Shown here: positions 18,193-27,571 of the stretch, in pieces
Numbering within the stretch: the stretch's first letter is position 1
Layout: each line of letters begins with the position of its first letter
NCBI RefSeq assembly: GCF_001482405.1
Contig: NZ_LPXO01000017.1
Location: forward strand, 1 to 64,000
Reading direction: 5' to 3'
Length of the DNA stretch: 64,000 bases
DNA from: Pseudoponticoccus marisrubri
GTDB lineage: Bacteria > Pseudomonadota > Alphaproteobacteria > Rhodobacterales > Rhodobacteraceae
The notes under the pieces: generated by a model
Seen by the model: only the letters and a program-made list of their open reading frames with translations
Database searches by the model: none
What the model was told of the DNA's origin: nothing
Position numbers and translations under genes: made by a program

Positions 18193-18933
18193 TCAGAAAA
18201 ACACGTCCGCCGCAGCGATGGCGTGACGGGCCTGCGGGGTCTTTAAGACCAGATTGCCACCCGCGTCCACCGTCTCGAAAGTGCCGGTAATCTCCTCGCG
18301 CGCCGTGCGTGCCGTGACGACTTCGCCCAGACGCGCCGCCCGGGCCAGCCAGGCGGTGCGGATCGGATCGAACCCGTAGGTGGTGAACTGCGCCTCAAAG
18401 CCCGCATAGCCGCCGGCCAGCGCCATCAGCAGCGCCTCGGGCGTCACGCGCACGCCCGTCTCGGGCCAGAGCGCCACGGGCGCGACCGCCCCCGGCTCCA
18501 CCTGACCCCGATCCGGCGCCGCCACGAGGTTCACGCCGATGCCGATGGCCAAGTGACCGCCCGGCCCGCCCAGGCTCTCGAGCAGGATCCCGGCCAGCTT
18601 GCCGCCATGCAGCAACACGTCGTTGGGCCATTTCAAGGCCAGCCCCGCATCGCTGCCGATCACCCGCGCCAGCGCGTCATGCAAGGAGACTGCCGCCACG
18701 AACGACCGCAGCGCCAGCCGGTCCGGCGCCTCGCGCGCGGGCATGACCAGCGTGGCCGCGAAATTGCCCTCGGGATTGACCCAGGCCCGGCCGCGCCGGC
18801 CCCGCGCCGCGCTCTGGCGCAGCGCCAGGATCCATTCCGGCCCAGCCAGCCCCGGGGCCAGTCGCGCCGCCTCGGCATTGGTGCTGTCCACCTCGGCCAG
18901 CACGCGGCGCCCATACCCGTCAGGCCAGCCCAT
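18193..18933 (-). CDS. birA: Biotin--[acetyl-CoA-carboxylase] ligase
   Basis: A 246-residue biotin protein ligase that activates biotin and attaches it to carboxylase BCCP lysines. Motifs include the biotinyl-AMP loop AARGRRGRAWVNPEGNFAAT and LKWPNDVLLHGGKLAGILLE. There is no N-terminal helix-turn-helix, so it is a class I (non-repressor) ligase. In this genome its substrates would include the methylcrotonyl-CoA carboxylase subunit encoded at 46683-48623. It lies 77 nt downstream of nuoN with the dispersed motif copy 2 in between. Confidence 0.93.
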   Translation of the reverse strand: MGWPDGYGRRVLAEVDSTNAEAARLAPGLAGPEWILALRQSAARGRRGRAWVNPEGNFAATLVMPAREAPDRLALRSFVAAVSLHDALARVIGSDAGLALKWPNDVLLHGGKLAGILLESLGGPGGHLAIGIGVNLVAAPDRGQVEPGAVAPVALWPETGVRVTPEALLMALAGGYAGFEAQFTTYGFDPIRTAWLARAARLGEVVTARTAREEITGTFETVDAGGNLVLKTPQARHAIAAADVFF

Positions 18934-18949
18934 GCGGACCGGCCTGTTC

Positions 18950-18980
18950 TTTCATCTTTCGACAAATACTCCCGCCGGAG
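18950..18980 (-). repeat. Dispersed start-proximal motif, copy 2
   Basis: The minus strand reads CTCCGGCGGGAGTATTTG followed by TCGAAAGATGAAA, 17 nt upstream of the birA start and in the same orientation. The 5' part, CTCC-GGCG-GGAG, could form a 4-bp hairpin. It sits between nuoN and birA. Confidence 0.6.
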
Positions 18981-19010
18981 GCACCCGCCCCCGACGGTTG
19001 CGCGACCGGC

Positions 19011-20453
19011 TCAGTTGACAAGCGTTGCCGCCGCCGCCTGTGCCGCGCTCTCGATGCCGAAGAGGTTGATCACGCCCAGCACCATCACGATCGCCGAGGC
19101 CATCAGGAAGCCCGACAGCACGGGCGAGCGGCCGGGATCCAGCGCCTCGGTCCGCTCCTCGCCGAAATACATGTAGTAGACGATGCGCAGGTAGTAGAAG
19201 GCGCCGATCACGCTGGCCACCACGCCGGCCACGGCCAGCCAGACCAGCCCGGCATCATAGGCCGCGCGCAGCACGTAGAGCTTGCCGAAGAAGCCCACCA
19301 GCGGCGGCACCCCGGCCAGGCTGAACAGCAGCACCAGCATGGCCAGCGCCTTGCCCGGCTCGCGCGCGGAATACATGCCCAGGCTGTCGATATCGGTGAC
19401 GGGCTGGCCGTCACGCTCCATCGACAGGATGAAGGCGAAGGTGCCCACGTTCATCGTCACGTAGATCGCCATGTAGATCAGCATGGCCTGCACCCCCAGC
19501 GCGGTGCCGGCCGCCAGCCCCATCAGCGCATAGCCCATATGCGCGATCGAGGAATAGGCCATCAGCCGCTTGATGTCGCGCTGCCCGATCGCCGCCACGG
19601 CGCCAAGGAACATCGACAGGACCGACAGCAGCGCGATGACCTGGCTCCAGTCCGCGGCCGAAGCGCCGAACGCGTCATGCAGCACCCGTGCGAACAGCGC
19701 CATGGCCGCAACCTTGGGGGCGGTGGCAAAGAAGGCGGTCACCGGGGTGGGCGAGCCTTCGTAGACATCGGGCGTCCACATGTGGAAGGGCACGGCCGAG
19801 ACCTTGAAGGCCAGGCCCGAGACCAGCAGCACGAGGCCCAGCAGCAGGCCCAGCGACAGCTGACCCTCGGTGGCGCTCTGCAGGATGCCCGAGAAGAGCG
19901 TGGTGCCGGCATAGCCATAGACCAGAGACGCGCCATAGAGCAGCAGGCCCGAGGACAGCGCGCCCAGCACGAAATATTTCAGCCCCGCCTCGGTCGAGCG
20001 CACGCTGTCGCGGCGCAGCGCGGCGACGACGTAGAGCGCCAGCGACTGAAGCTCCAGCGCCATGTAGAGCGCCATCAGGTCGCCGGCCGAGACCATCATC
20101 ATCATGCCAACCGCGGCCAGCGCGATCAGCAGCGGGTATTCGAAGCGCAGCAGCCCGCGGCGCTGCATGTAGCCCTCGCTCATCAGCAGCACGGCCGCCG
20201 CCGAGACGAGGATCACCACTTTCGAGAAGCGCGCAAAACCGTCATCGTTGAACATGCCGCCAAAGGCGGTCTGCGTCCCCTCGCCCGTGGTGCCGATCCA
20301 GAAGGCCATGGCCAGGAACAGCGCCGAGGTCGTCCAGACCAGCACCGGCGCCAGGTCGTCCTTGGCCGTGTAGACGGCGCCCACCAGCGCCAGCATCGCG
20401 TAGAGCGCGATGATGATTTCCGGCAGGATGATATTGATATCAGCCGAGATCAT
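19011..20453 (-). CDS. nuoN: NADH-quinone oxidoreductase subunit N
   Basis: A 480-residue antiporter-like membrane subunit of complex I, inner membrane, proton pumping arm. It has about 14 hydrophobic segments and the signatures [20 protein letters not shown] (essential Glu) and [20 protein letters not shown] (broken-helix Lys), followed by ALFARVLHD. It is the last subunit gene of the nuo operon, 12 nt after nuoM. Full length for the family. Confidence 0.95.
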   Translation of the reverse strand: MISADINIILPEIIIALYAMLALVGAVYTAKDDLAPVLVWTTSALFLAMAFWIGTTGEGTQTAFGGMFNDDGFARFSKVVILVSAAAVLLMSEGYMQRRGLLRFEYPLLIALAAVGMMMMVSAGDLMALYMALELQSLALYVVAALRRDSVRSTEAGLKYFVLGALSSGLLLYGASLVYGYAGTTLFSGILQSATEGQLSLGLLLGLVLLVSGLAFKVSAVPFHMWTPDVYEGSPTPVTAFFATAPKVAAMALFARVLHDAFGASAADWSQVIALLSVLSMFLGAVAAIGQRDIKRLMAYSSIAHMGYALMGLAAGTALGVQAMLIYMAIYVTMNVGTFAFILSMERDGQPVTDIDSLGMYSAREPGKALAMLVLLFSLAGVPPLVGFFGKLYVLRAAYDAGLVWLAVAGVVASVIGAFYYLRIVYYMYFGEERTEALDPGRSPVLSGFLMASAIVMVLGVINLFGIESAAQAAAATLVN

Positions 20454-20465
20454 GTCTCCGCCTCC

Positions 20466-22028
20466 TTATTCGTCTGCAGCCGCCGCTTCGGCGACCTGCG
20501 TCTCGGGCGAAAGATCGGCCGCCGCGACGGCCATGTCCACGTGCTCCACCAGCGCCTCGACCGAGGGGCCGATGCGGTCGAGGATCGGCGCCGGGTAGAC
20601 CCCCATCCAGATCGTCATGATGACCAGCGGGGCAAAGATCGCCTTCTCGCGCCGGGTCATGTCGGTGATCGACTTCAGGCTCTCCTTGATCAGGTCGCCC
20701 ATCACCACCCGGCGATAGAGCCAGAGCGCGTAGGCGGCCGACAGGATCACGCCCGTCGTGGCGCCGGCGGCGACCCAGGTGTTGACCTGGAAGATCCCCA
20801 TCAGCGTCAGGAATTCGCCGATGAAGCCGCTGGTGCCCGGCAGGCCCACATTGGCCATGGTGAACAGCATGAAGATCGTTGCATAGGCCGGCATGCGGTT
20901 CACCAGACCGCCATAGGCGTCGATCTCTCGCGTGTGCATCCGGTCATAGATCACGCCGACGCACAGGAAGAGCGCGCCCGAGATGAAGCCGTGGCTGATC
21001 ATCTGGAAGATGGCACCGTCGATCCCCTGCTGGTTGGCCGCGAAGATGCCCATGGTGACATAGCCCATATGCGCGACCGAGGAGTAGGCGATCAGCTTCT
21101 TCATGTCCTCCTGCGCCAGCGCCACGAGCGAGGTGTAGATGATTGCCACGACGCTGAGGGTGAAGACGAAGTTGGCCATCACGTCCGAGCCCACGGGGAA
21201 CATCGGCAGCGAGAAGCGCAGGAAGCCGTAGCCGCCCATCTTGAGTAGGATCGCCGCCAGCACGACCGAGCCCGCGGTGGGCGCCTGCACGTGCGCATCC
21301 GGAAGCCAGGTATGCACCGGCCACATCGGCATCTTGACCGCGAAGCTGGCGAAGAAGGCGATGAACAGCATGGTCTGCATGCCGCCGATCACCTGGATGC
21401 CCAGCACCGAGAAGGTCTCGGAGGCGAAGTTGTGCGTCAGCAGCTGCTCGATATCGGTGGTGCCGGCCTCGGAATACATCGCGACCATGGCCACCAGCAT
21501 CAGCACCGAGCCGAGGAAGGTGTAGAGGAAGAACTTGAAGCTGGCGTAGATCCGCTCCTTGCCGCCCCAGATGCCGATGATCAGGAACATCGGGATCAGG
21601 CCGGCCTCGAAGAACAGGTAGAAGAGCACCAGGTCCAGCGCCATGAACACGCCCAGCATGAGCGTTTCCAGCACGAGGAACGCGATCATGTATTCCTTGA
21701 CGCGGGTCTTGACCTCCCAGCTGGCCGCGATGGTCAGCGGCATCATGAAGGTGGTCAGCATGACGAAGAGCACGCTGATCCCGTCGACGCCCATCTTGTA
21801 TTTCAGGCCCAGCAGCCACTCGCGATCCTCGACCATCTGGAAGCCGGTATCCGAGGGATCGAACTGGAACAGGATGAACAGCGAGATCACGAAGGTCGCC
21901 GTGGTGGCGATCAGCGCCAGCCACTTGGCGTTTCGGTTCGCCGCCTCGTCGCCGCCGCGCAGGAACAGCGCGAGGATCACCGCCGCCAGCGCGGGCAGGA
22001 AGGTGACGATGGAAAGCAGGTTCGACAT
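20466..22028 (-). CDS. nuoM: NADH-quinone oxidoreductase subunit M
   Basis: A 520-residue antiporter-like proton-pumping subunit of complex I. Key blocks are [20 protein letters not shown] (conserved Glu) and [20 protein letters not shown] (conserved Lys and quinone-family [10 protein letters not shown]), then [18 protein letters not shown]. Its ATG shares one base with the nuoL stop (TAATG), indicating translational coupling. A short acidic tail ends in AAAADE. Confidence 0.95.
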   Translation of the reverse strand: MSNLLSIVTFLPALAAVILALFLRGGDEAANRNAKWLALIATTATFVISLFILFQFDPSDTGFQMVEDREWLLGLKYKMGVDGISVLFVMLTTFMMPLTIAASWEVKTRVKEYMIAFLVLETLMLGVFMALDLVLFYLFFEAGLIPMFLIIGIWGGKERIYASFKFFLYTFLGSVLMLVAMVAMYSEAGTTDIEQLLTHNFASETFSVLGIQVIGGMQTMLFIAFFASFAVKMPMWPVHTWLPDAHVQAPTAGSVVLAAILLKMGGYGFLRFSLPMFPVGSDVMANFVFTLSVVAIIYTSLVALAQEDMKKLIAYSSVAHMGYVTMGIFAANQQGIDGAIFQMISHGFISGALFLCVGVIYDRMHTREIDAYGGLVNRMPAYATIFMLFTMANVGLPGTSGFIGEFLTLMGIFQVNTWVAAGATTGVILSAAYALWLYRRVVMGDLIKESLKSITDMTRREKAIFAPLVIMTIWMGVYPAPILDRIGPSVEALVEHVDMAVAAADLSPETQVAEAAAADE

Positions 22029-24103
22029 TACTGCGCCCCTCCGGAGATGGTCATCCAGGTGATGAAGATCGCGATCCCGATCACCATGGCGAAGGCATAT
22101 GTGAAGATGTAGCCGGACTGGGCCCGCCCCGCGAGGCGGGTGAAGAAGGGCACGATGCCCATGGCGACGCCGTTGATCGAGCCGTCGATGACGTCCCTGT
22201 CACCGCGCTTCCACAACAGGCGCCCCAGCGCCTTGGCCGGCTGCACGAAGAGGAAGTCGTAGATCTCGTCGAAATACCACTTGTTCAGCAGGAACAGGTA
22301 CAGCGGTCGCTGCTGCTCGGCCAGCTGGCGCGGCAGCGCCGGGTTCACGATGTAAAACCAGTAGGCCACGCCCAGACCGATCAGCATGGCCACGAAGGGC
22401 GACAGCTTGACCCAGGTCGGCACGTAATGCGCCTCGTGCAGGACGGTGTTTTCCGGCGCGATGTAGATCGCCGCCTCGCCCGGGGCGCTTTCCATGACAT
22501 AGTGCAGTTCGGACGCCTTCGGGCTGCGCTCGGCCACGGCCTCGACCAGCTCCTGCGTCGGCTCGCCATACTTGCCGCCGAAGAACTTCACCACCTCGTT
22601 GGTCTTGCCGAAGAAGCTGCCATACCAGATCGCACCGGCAAAGACGGCCCCCAGCGCCAGCACGCCCAGCGGCACCAGCATGACGTTCGGGCTTTCATGC
22701 GCGTGCTCATGCGTGTGCTTGTCGCCGCGCGGCTTGCCCCAGAAGGTCAAGAACATCAGGCGCCACGAGTAGAAGCTGGTGAACAGCGCCGCCACGACCA
22801 GCGCCCAGAAGGCAAAGCCGCCCTGGCTGCCGACATAGGCGCTTTCGATCACGGCATCCTTGGAGGCGAAGCCTGCAAAGCCGATCCAGCCGGTCAGGGG
22901 GATGCCGACGCCGGTGATGGCCAGCGTGCCGATCAGCATGGCCCAGAACGTGTAGGGCATCTTCTTGCGCAGGCCGCCATAGTTCCGCATGTCCTGCTCG
23001 TGATGCATCCCGTGGATGACCGAGCCGGCCCCGAGGAAGAGCATCGCCTTGAAGAAGGCATGGGTGAACAGGTGGAACATCGCCACCGAGTAGACGCCCA
23101 CGCCCGCGGCCACGAACATGTAGCCCAGCTGCGAACAGGTCGAATAGGCGATCACGCGCTTGATGTCGTTCTGCACCAGCCCCACGGTCGCCGCGAAGAA
23201 GGCCGTGGCCGCGCCCAGGAAGGTCACGAAGGCGGTGGCGTTCGGCGCGAATTCCATGATCGGCGACATGCGGCAGACCAGGAAGACGCCCGCGGTCACC
23301 ATGGTGGCGGCGTGGATCAGGGCCGAGACCGGGGTCGGGCCTTCCATCGCGTCGGGCAGCCAGGTGTGCAGGATCAGCTGGGCCGACTTGCCCATGGCCC
23401 CGACGAAGAGCAGCACCGCGACCACCTCGGCGGCGTTCCATTCGCGCCACAGGAAGGTCAGCTGCGTCTCGGCCAGGTCCGGCGAGGCGGCAAAGATGTC
23501 GTCCAGCTTGATGCTGTCGACGAGGAAGAACAGCGCGAAGATCCCCAGCGCAAAGCCGAAATCGCCGATCCGGTTGACCACGAAGGCCTTCATCGCCGCG
23601 GCATTGGCCGAGGGCTTGCGGTAGTAGAAACCAATCAGCAGGTAGGAGGCGACGCCCACGCCCTCCCAGCCGAAGAACATCTGGACCAGGTTGTCGCTGG
23701 TCACCAGCATCAGCATGGCGAAGGTGAAGAAGGACAGGTAGGCGAAGAAGCGGGGCTGATAGCTTTCCTCGCCCTCGCGGAAATTCTCGTCATGCGCCAT
23801 GTAGCCGAAGCTGTACAGGTGCACCAGCGCCGAGACCGTGGTCACCACGATCAGCATGATCGAGGTCAGCCTGTCCAGCCGGATCGACCACGAGGTGTCC
23901 AGCGACCCGGACGAGATCCAGCGCGCGATTTCGATATGCTGCGTCTCGGGGCCATGCGTGAAGAACACGATCCACGAGAAAGCGCAGGCGAGGAACAGCA
24001 AGCCGGTGCTGATCCACTTGGCGCCGCGGATGCCCGTCAGCTTCCAGCCGAAGCCGGCGATCAGGCTGCCCAGCAGCGGAGCGAAGAGGATGATGCTCTC
24101 CAT
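22028..24103 (-). CDS. nuoL: NADH-quinone oxidoreductase subunit L
   Basis: The largest antiporter-like subunit of complex I (691 residues), at the far end of the membrane arm and carrying the long lateral helix. Visible are [20 protein letters not shown] (conserved Glu), [20 protein letters not shown] (conserved Lys) and [12 protein letters not shown]. The loop [11 protein letters not shown] (about 520) is His-rich, consistent with typical family variation. It is 4 nt after nuoK and coupled to nuoM by TAATG. Confidence 0.95.
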   Translation of the reverse strand: MESIILFAPLLGSLIAGFGWKLTGIRGAKWISTGLLFLACAFSWIVFFTHGPETQHIEIARWISSGSLDTSWSIRLDRLTSIMLIVVTTVSALVHLYSFGYMAHDENFREGEESYQPRFFAYLSFFTFAMLMLVTSDNLVQMFFGWEGVGVASYLLIGFYYRKPSANAAAMKAFVVNRIGDFGFALGIFALFFLVDSIKLDDIFAASPDLAETQLTFLWREWNAAEVVAVLLFVGAMGKSAQLILHTWLPDAMEGPTPVSALIHAATMVTAGVFLVCRMSPIMEFAPNATAFVTFLGAATAFFAATVGLVQNDIKRVIAYSTCSQLGYMFVAAGVGVYSVAMFHLFTHAFFKAMLFLGAGSVIHGMHHEQDMRNYGGLRKKMPYTFWAMLIGTLAITGVGIPLTGWIGFAGFASKDAVIESAYVGSQGGFAFWALVVAALFTSFYSWRLMFLTFWGKPRGDKHTHEHAHESPNVMLVPLGVLALGAVFAGAIWYGSFFGKTNEVVKFFGGKYGEPTQELVEAVAERSPKASELHYVMESAPGEAAIYIAPENTVLHEAHYVPTWVKLSPFVAMLIGLGVAYWFYIVNPALPRQLAEQQRPLYLFLLNKWYFDEIYDFLFVQPAKALGRLLWKRGDRDVIDGSINGVAMGIVPFFTRLAGRAQSGYIFTYAFAMVIGIAIFITWMTISGGAQ

Positions 24104-24107
24104 GGGT

Positions 24108-24413
24108 TCAGCCTTTCATCATGTTGACGTCTTCCACGGCGATGGTGCCGCGGTTGCGGAAGAAGCAGACGAGGATGGCCAGCCCGATGGCGGCCTCGGC
24201 CGCGGCCACGGTCAGCACGAAGAGCGTGAAGACCTGTCCCACCAGGTCGCCCAGATGGGTCGAGAAGGCGACGAGGTTGATGTTCACCGCCAGCAGCATC
24301 AGTTCGATGCTCATCAGCAGGATGATCACGTTCTTGCGGTTCAGGAAAAGCCCGAAGATGCCGATGACGAACAGCACCGCCGCCACCACCAGGTAATGTT
24401 CCAAAGCTATCAT
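24108..24413 (-). CDS. nuoK: NADH-quinone oxidoreductase subunit K
   Basis: A 101-residue, three-helix membrane subunit of complex I, with conserved acidic residues in [17 protein letters not shown] and [14 protein letters not shown]. The ribosome-binding site CGGAGGGG precedes ATG 24413. An 80-nt GC-rich gap separates it from the small reading frames after nuoJ. Confidence 0.95.
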   Translation of the reverse strand: MIALEHYLVVAAVLFVIGIFGLFLNRKNVIILLMSIELMLLAVNINLVAFSTHLGDLVGQVFTLFVLTVAAAEAAIGLAILVCFFRNRGTIAVEDVNMMKG

Positions 24414-24493
24414 CAGTTGCCCCTCCGGGTCGTTCGCCCGTCTCTAGTTCCGTCTCGCGCGCGCACCCCGCCCGGGCCCGCGCAGGCGGCGCA

Positions 24494-24574
24494 TCAGCCG
24501 CCGAAATATCCGTGGGCCACTGCCACGGCGGTGAGGATCGCGATCGCCACCGCCGTCCAGCCGCCCCGTGTCAC
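24494..24574 (-). CDS. Possible 26-residue single-span membrane peptide
   Basis: GTG at 24574 overlaps the preceding small gene's stop (GTGA) and gives [26 protein letters not shown], a single hydrophobic helix. An alternative TTG start at 24718 would give 74 residues with a non-membrane N-terminus overlapping the previous gene. Support is only the overlap geometry and hydrophobicity, so this may be non-coding. It lies between nuoJ and nuoK. Confidence 0.3.
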   Translation of the reverse strand: MTRGGWTAVAIAILTAVAVAHGYFGG

Positions 24575-24750
24575 GGCAGGCGCCGGCGCCGCATCAGCGG
24601 CCGCTCGGCCAACCGGCTGCGCACCCGCACCGGCAGCAGCGCCGTCGCCCGTCGCAGCGCCCACATGCCGAGCGTCAGCTTGAACGCCCAGAACGCGGCA
24701 TAGGCCAACAGGCCCCAAGGCGAGGCGACGAAGGCCCAGACCTCGCTCAC
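24571..24750 (-). CDS. Small membrane protein between nuoJ and nuoK (59 residues)
   Basis: GTG at 24750 overlaps the nuoJ stop codon as GTGA and opens a 59-residue frame: a Trp-rich hydrophobic helix ([19 protein letters not shown], residues 5-23) followed by a strongly basic tail ending LMRRRRLP. Positive residues on the C-terminal side predict N-out/C-in insertion. I do not recognise a family. The exact coupling to nuoJ and the sensible membrane topology argue for a real gene, perhaps a lineage-specific accessory factor of complex I (inference). Confidence 0.55.
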   Translation of the reverse strand: MSEVWAFVASPWGLLAYAAFWAFKLTLGMWALRRATALLPVRVRSRLAERPLMRRRRLP

Positions 24751-25349
24751 AGCCCCTGCCCCGGCTTCACGTCGCGCAGCTCCATCGCCTTGGCCGGGTC
24801 GCGGTACATCTGCGCAAGCACGTCCTGGCGCTTGACGTCCTGGCGGTGGCGCAGGGTCAGCACGATGGCGCCAATCATGGCCACCAGCAGGATCAGGCCG
24901 GCCAGCTGGAACAGCAGGAAGTACTGGTCATAGAGGATCATCCCCAGCGCCTGCGTGTTGTGCAATTCGCCGGTGATCGGCGCGGCGCGCTGCGCCTCGG
25001 CGATCTCGGAGGCTTCCCAGACACCGAAGGCCATGGCCAGCTGCATCAGGATCACCAGCCCGATCAGCAGCGCCAGCGGCATGTACCGGGCCATCTCGGC
25101 CTTCAGCTCGGCAAAGTCCACGTCGAGCATCATCACCACGAAGAGGAACAGCACCGCGACCGCGCCCACGTAGACGATGATCAGCAGCATGGCGACGAAT
25201 TCCGCCCCCATCAGCACGAAGAGCCCGGCCGAGGACAGGAAGGCGAGGATCAGCCACAGGACCGAGTGCACCGGCTGCCGGCTGATCACCGTGAACAGCC
25301 CGCCCGCGATCGCGCCGAGCGCGAAGAGGTAGAATGCGAAAGTGATCAT
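24747..25349 (-). CDS. nuoJ: NADH-quinone oxidoreductase subunit J
   Basis: A 200-residue, five-helix membrane subunit of complex I near the quinone chamber. The conserved region is [20 protein letters not shown], containing the pi-bulge helix seen in the family. It is preceded by GGAGG inside the end of the 49-codon upstream gene and overlaps that gene by 4 nt (ATGA). It also overlaps the small downstream gene by GTGA. Confidence 0.95.
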   Translation of the reverse strand: MITFAFYLFALGAIAGGLFTVISRQPVHSVLWLILAFLSSAGLFVLMGAEFVAMLLIIVYVGAVAVLFLFVVMMLDVDFAELKAEMARYMPLALLIGLVILMQLAMAFGVWEASEIAEAQRAAPITGELHNTQALGMILYDQYFLLFQLAGLILLVAMIGAIVLTLRHRQDVKRQDVLAQMYRDPAKAMELRDVKPGQGL

Positions 25350-25495
25350 GATGCTTTGCCCTCCAAGGCTGTCACCCGGATCCCGAGCGTTTCGAACCTG
25401 TCTTTCACCGTGGCGCGCGCCGCTGCAACCCCCGGACGGGGCCGGATCGCGTCCTGCGGGCGGGCCGCGACGGGATGTCCCGGTGCCGCGGTCAT
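25346..25495 (-). CDS. Small basic protein of unknown function (49 residues) before nuoJ
   Basis: ATG 25495 overlaps the stop of the preceding gene (ATGA) and its own stop overlaps the nuoJ ATG (ATGA), so the frame fits exactly between two genes. The product is [20 protein letters not shown] then a C-terminal helix-like [17 protein letters not shown]. No family is recognised. The nuoJ ribosome-binding site (GGAGG) lies inside its last codons, so translation of this frame could serve mainly to couple nuoJ expression. Confidence 0.5.
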   Translation of the reverse strand: MTAAPGHPVAARPQDAIRPRPGVAAARATVKDRFETLGIRVTALEGKAS

Positions 25496-25899
25496 TCCTC
25501 GCCCTCCTTGCGCTCGGCGATCACCTCGCGCGCCAGGTCCATGGCGCGCGTCATGGCCGGGATGCCGGCGAACATGGACATCTGCGCGATGGTCTCGGCC
25601 ACCTCTTCCTCGGTGGCGCCGGCCTCCAGCGCGTGGCGCACCGACATGCGGAACGGCGTTTCCGCCTGCGCGCCCTGCATGGTCATGCCCGCAAGGGTCA
25701 GCAGCAGCCGCGTCTTGGCGTCCAGCCCGCTTTTCGACACGCCTTTGCCGAACCACATCTCCATGGCGTCCTTGGACATGGTCGGCCAGAGTTTCTCGTA
25801 ATTCTTCGGATCGAACGAGCTGAGCGCGGGGTTGAAGGCCTTTGCCATTTCCTGCGCCTGCGCCATCATCAGCTCGAACGGGGTCTTGCCGTCGCTCAT
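25492..25899 (-). CDS. Carboxymuconolactone decarboxylase (AhpD-like fold) family protein, cysteine-free
   Basis: A 135-residue, all-helical protein whose core ([20 protein letters not shown], then [20 protein letters not shown]) matches the CMD/AhpD-like fold. AhpD-type peroxidase partners use a CxxC pair; this protein has no cysteine at all, so it cannot be a thiol peroxidase of that type. The N-terminal 40 residues ([20 protein letters not shown]) resemble a phasin-like helix (weak). It lies between nuoI and nuoJ and is coupled by ATGA overlaps on both sides. A structural or assembly role near complex I is conjecture. Confidence 0.75.
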   Translation of the reverse strand: MSDGKTPFELMMAQAQEMAKAFNPALSSFDPKNYEKLWPTMSKDAMEMWFGKGVSKSGLDAKTRLLLTLAGMTMQGAQAETPFRMSVRHALEAGATEEEVAETIAQMSMFAGIPAMTRAMDLAREVIAERKEGEE

Positions 25900-26069
25900 G
25901 GCCTGTTCTCCCGCTCCGTGGTGCCCTGCGCCCTGTCATGAACCGCGTCGAGCCGCCGGGCAAGCCGGTCCAGCCTGCGTGCCATCCGGTCGGCGCACTC
26001 CGAGATGTCCTCGGCGGCCTTCTGCACGGATTCCGTGGCGCGGTCCAGCGGCGATTGCGCGTCGCTCAT
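25896..26069 (-). CDS. Small helical protein (57 residues) in the nuoI-nuoJ interval
   Basis: The ATG at 26069 overlaps the upstream stop (ATGA), and its stop overlaps the next gene's ATG (ATGA). The product starts MSDAQSPLDRATESVQKAAE and continues with a heptad-like DRMARRLDRLARRLDAVHDR, consistent with one amphipathic or coiled-coil helix and a single Cys. No family is recognised. Double 4-nt overlaps and codon use like its neighbours support a real gene. Confidence 0.6.
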   Translation of the reverse strand: MSDAQSPLDRATESVQKAAEDISECADRMARRLDRLARRLDAVHDRAQGTTERENRP

Positions 26070-26572
26070 GCCCCGCCCTCCGCGTCCGGGCAGTCGCCCA
26101 CCACGGTCAGGCGGGCCGAGACCCAGTTCTGGCCCTGCACCTTGCGCGGCTCGAGGATCGAGACCACCTCGACCCCCTCGCGATCGAACGGCGCAACGGC
26201 CGCCAGCGCATCATCGGGACCCTTGTAGGCCGATCCCCAGTCCTGCATCAGCCGCGCGTGCAGCCCGTCGATCATCGCGTCCTGGTCGGGCGCGCCCACG
26301 TTCATCACGCAGCTGCAGAACCCGTCATGCGCAAACAGGCCGAGCGTCGCCTCGGGCGGCAGGTGCCACCCCCCCTCGATCCGCTGCAGGCCTTGCGTCT
26401 CGGCGGCGGAATCGAACCCGTCGAAGGTGGGCGCGGTGGCCATGCAGACCTGCGACAGCAGGCCCGCGCGCTCGGCGATCCATTCCGCCCCGCCCTCGAC
26501 CGGTTGCGCACAGGCCATGCCACCCGCCAGGGCGGCCGTCACGGCACAGGCTGTGGTCGACAGGCGGGCCAT
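26066..26572 (-). CDS. Secreted protein of unknown function in the nuo operon
   Basis: A 168-residue protein with a Sec signal (MARLSTTACAVTAALAGGMA, then CAQ) and a mature domain with Cys residues in CMATAP and FCSCVMN that could be disulfide-linked. It lies 12 nt after nuoI and overlaps the next small gene by 4 nt. No family is recognised. It is one of several exported proteins encoded inside this nuo operon. A lipobox-like GGMAC is possible at the signal end, so it may be lipid-anchored. Confidence 0.65.
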   Translation of the reverse strand: MARLSTTACAVTAALAGGMACAQPVEGGAEWIAERAGLLSQVCMATAPTFDGFDSAAETQGLQRIEGGWHLPPEATLGLFAHDGFCSCVMNVGAPDQDAMIDGLHARLMQDWGSAYKGPDDALAAVAPFDREGVEVVSILEPRKVQGQNWVSARLTVVGDCPDAEGGA

Positions 26573-26584
26573 CGGGGTCTCTCC

Positions 26585-27079
26585 TCAGCGGTAGGGCGCG
26601 TCAAGCTCGAGGTTGCGGGCGATCTCGGCCTCCCAGCGCTCGCCGTTCTCCAGAAGCTTGGCCTTGTCGTAGAACAGCTCTTCGCGGGTCTCGGTCGAGA
26701 ACTCGAAATTCGGCCCCTCGACGATGGCATCCACCGGGCAGGCTTCCTGGCAGAAGCCGCAATAGATGCACTTGGTCATGTCGATGTCGTAGCGCGTCGT
26801 GCGGCGCGACCCGTCATCGCGCGGCTCGGCATCGATGGTGATCGCCTGTGCGGGGCAGATCGCCTCGCACAGCTTGCAGGCGATGCAGCGCTCTTCGCCG
26901 TTTGGATAGCGGCGCAGCGCGTGCTCGCCGCGGAAACGCGGGCTGAGCGGCCCCTTCTCGTGGGGATAGTTCAGCGTGGCCTTGCGTCCGAAGAAGTATT
27001 TCAGCCCCAGCTGGAACCCCTTCACGAAATCCGCGAGCAGAAAGTACTTCGCGGCCCGGCCGTAATCCATGGTCGCCAT
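26585..27079 (-). CDS. nuoI: NADH-quinone oxidoreductase subunit I
   Basis: A 164-residue ferredoxin-like subunit carrying clusters N6a and N6b. Two 4Fe-4S motifs: [12 protein letters not shown] (Cys65, 68, 71, 75) and [12 protein letters not shown] (Cys104, 107, 110, 114). The open frame continues upstream, but ATG 27079 (sharing one base with the previous stop, TGATG) starts the conserved [10 protein letters not shown] region; ATG 27070 is an alternative. Confidence 0.95.
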   Translation of the reverse strand: MATMDYGRAAKYFLLADFVKGFQLGLKYFFGRKATLNYPHEKGPLSPRFRGEHALRRYPNGEERCIACKLCEAICPAQAITIDAEPRDDGSRRTTRYDIDMTKCIYCGFCQEACPVDAIVEGPNFEFSTETREELFYDKAKLLENGERWEAEIARNLELDAPYR

Positions 27080-27408
27080 CAACTGTGCTCCTGTGCCTTG
27101 GCCTTCAGCTCGGCCTCGAGCTTCTCGGCTTCCTCGGCGTCCATGATCGGATCGCCGTTTTCGTCGTATTCCTGCAACGGGGTGTCCCCGGTGGTCTGCG
27201 TCGCCGCGGCGGCGGCGGTCGGTGCGGCGGCCGCGTTCTGCACATCGGCCGCCCAGCGGAACAGCGCGGCGGCGATCTCGGTGGCCTGCGGCATCAGGTT
27301 GCCGTCGCTGTCCACGTCCGGCAGGCCGCAATCGCGGACCACGAAATCCCCCAGCGAGATCATGTCGATATACTTGGCGTCGAGAATGGCGTTCTTGAGG
27401 TCAGACAT
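27079..27408 (-). CDS. Acidic protein of unknown function between nuoH and nuoI
   Basis: A 109-residue soluble protein. The N-terminus [20 protein letters not shown] is followed by an Ala-rich stretch ([14 protein letters not shown]) and an acidic tail [23 protein letters not shown] precedes ATG 27408 at good spacing, which is why this start was chosen over the longer frame. No family is recognised. Its stop shares a base with the nuoI start. Confidence 0.6.
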   Translation of the reverse strand: MSDLKNAILDAKYIDMISLGDFVVRDCGLPDVDSDGNLMPQATEIAAALFRWAADVQNAAAAPTAAAAATQTTGDTPLQEYDENGDPIMDAEEAEKLEAELKAKAQEHS

Positions 27409-27423
27409 CGGGTTCTCCTTGGA

Positions 27424-27450
27424 CCATGGCGCGCGTGATGCGCGCCCTGG
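27424..27450 (-). other. GC-rich hairpin in the nuoH to small-ORF gap
   Basis: CCATGGCGCGC and GCGCGCCCTGG form an 11-bp stem with one mismatch and a 5-nt loop, in the 163-nt gap after nuoH and just upstream of the 109-residue gene's ribosome-binding site. It may influence mRNA processing between operon segments. No T tract follows. The rest of the gap shows nothing recognisable. Confidence 0.35.
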
Positions 27451-27571
27451 CCCGGACAGTACCATCTCTGCCCCGCACCGTCTGAGCAGCGGCCGCCGCG
27501 GCCCGGGAAACAGCACGTTCCCCGATCGGCAACAATCTGCGGACGGATGGGCCCTGCGCCGCCTTCATGCC

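Noticed and set aside
24494-24718. 74-codon TTG-start frame between nuoJ and nuoK
   Set aside because: The N-terminal part is an Ala/Gly-rich shadow of the 59-residue membrane protein; only its last 26 codons could be a separate short peptide.
25346-25963. 205-codon minus frame
   Set aside because: Its first two thirds are an out-of-frame shadow of the CMD-like gene. Only the last 49 codons fit the exact overlap pattern and were kept as a separate small gene.
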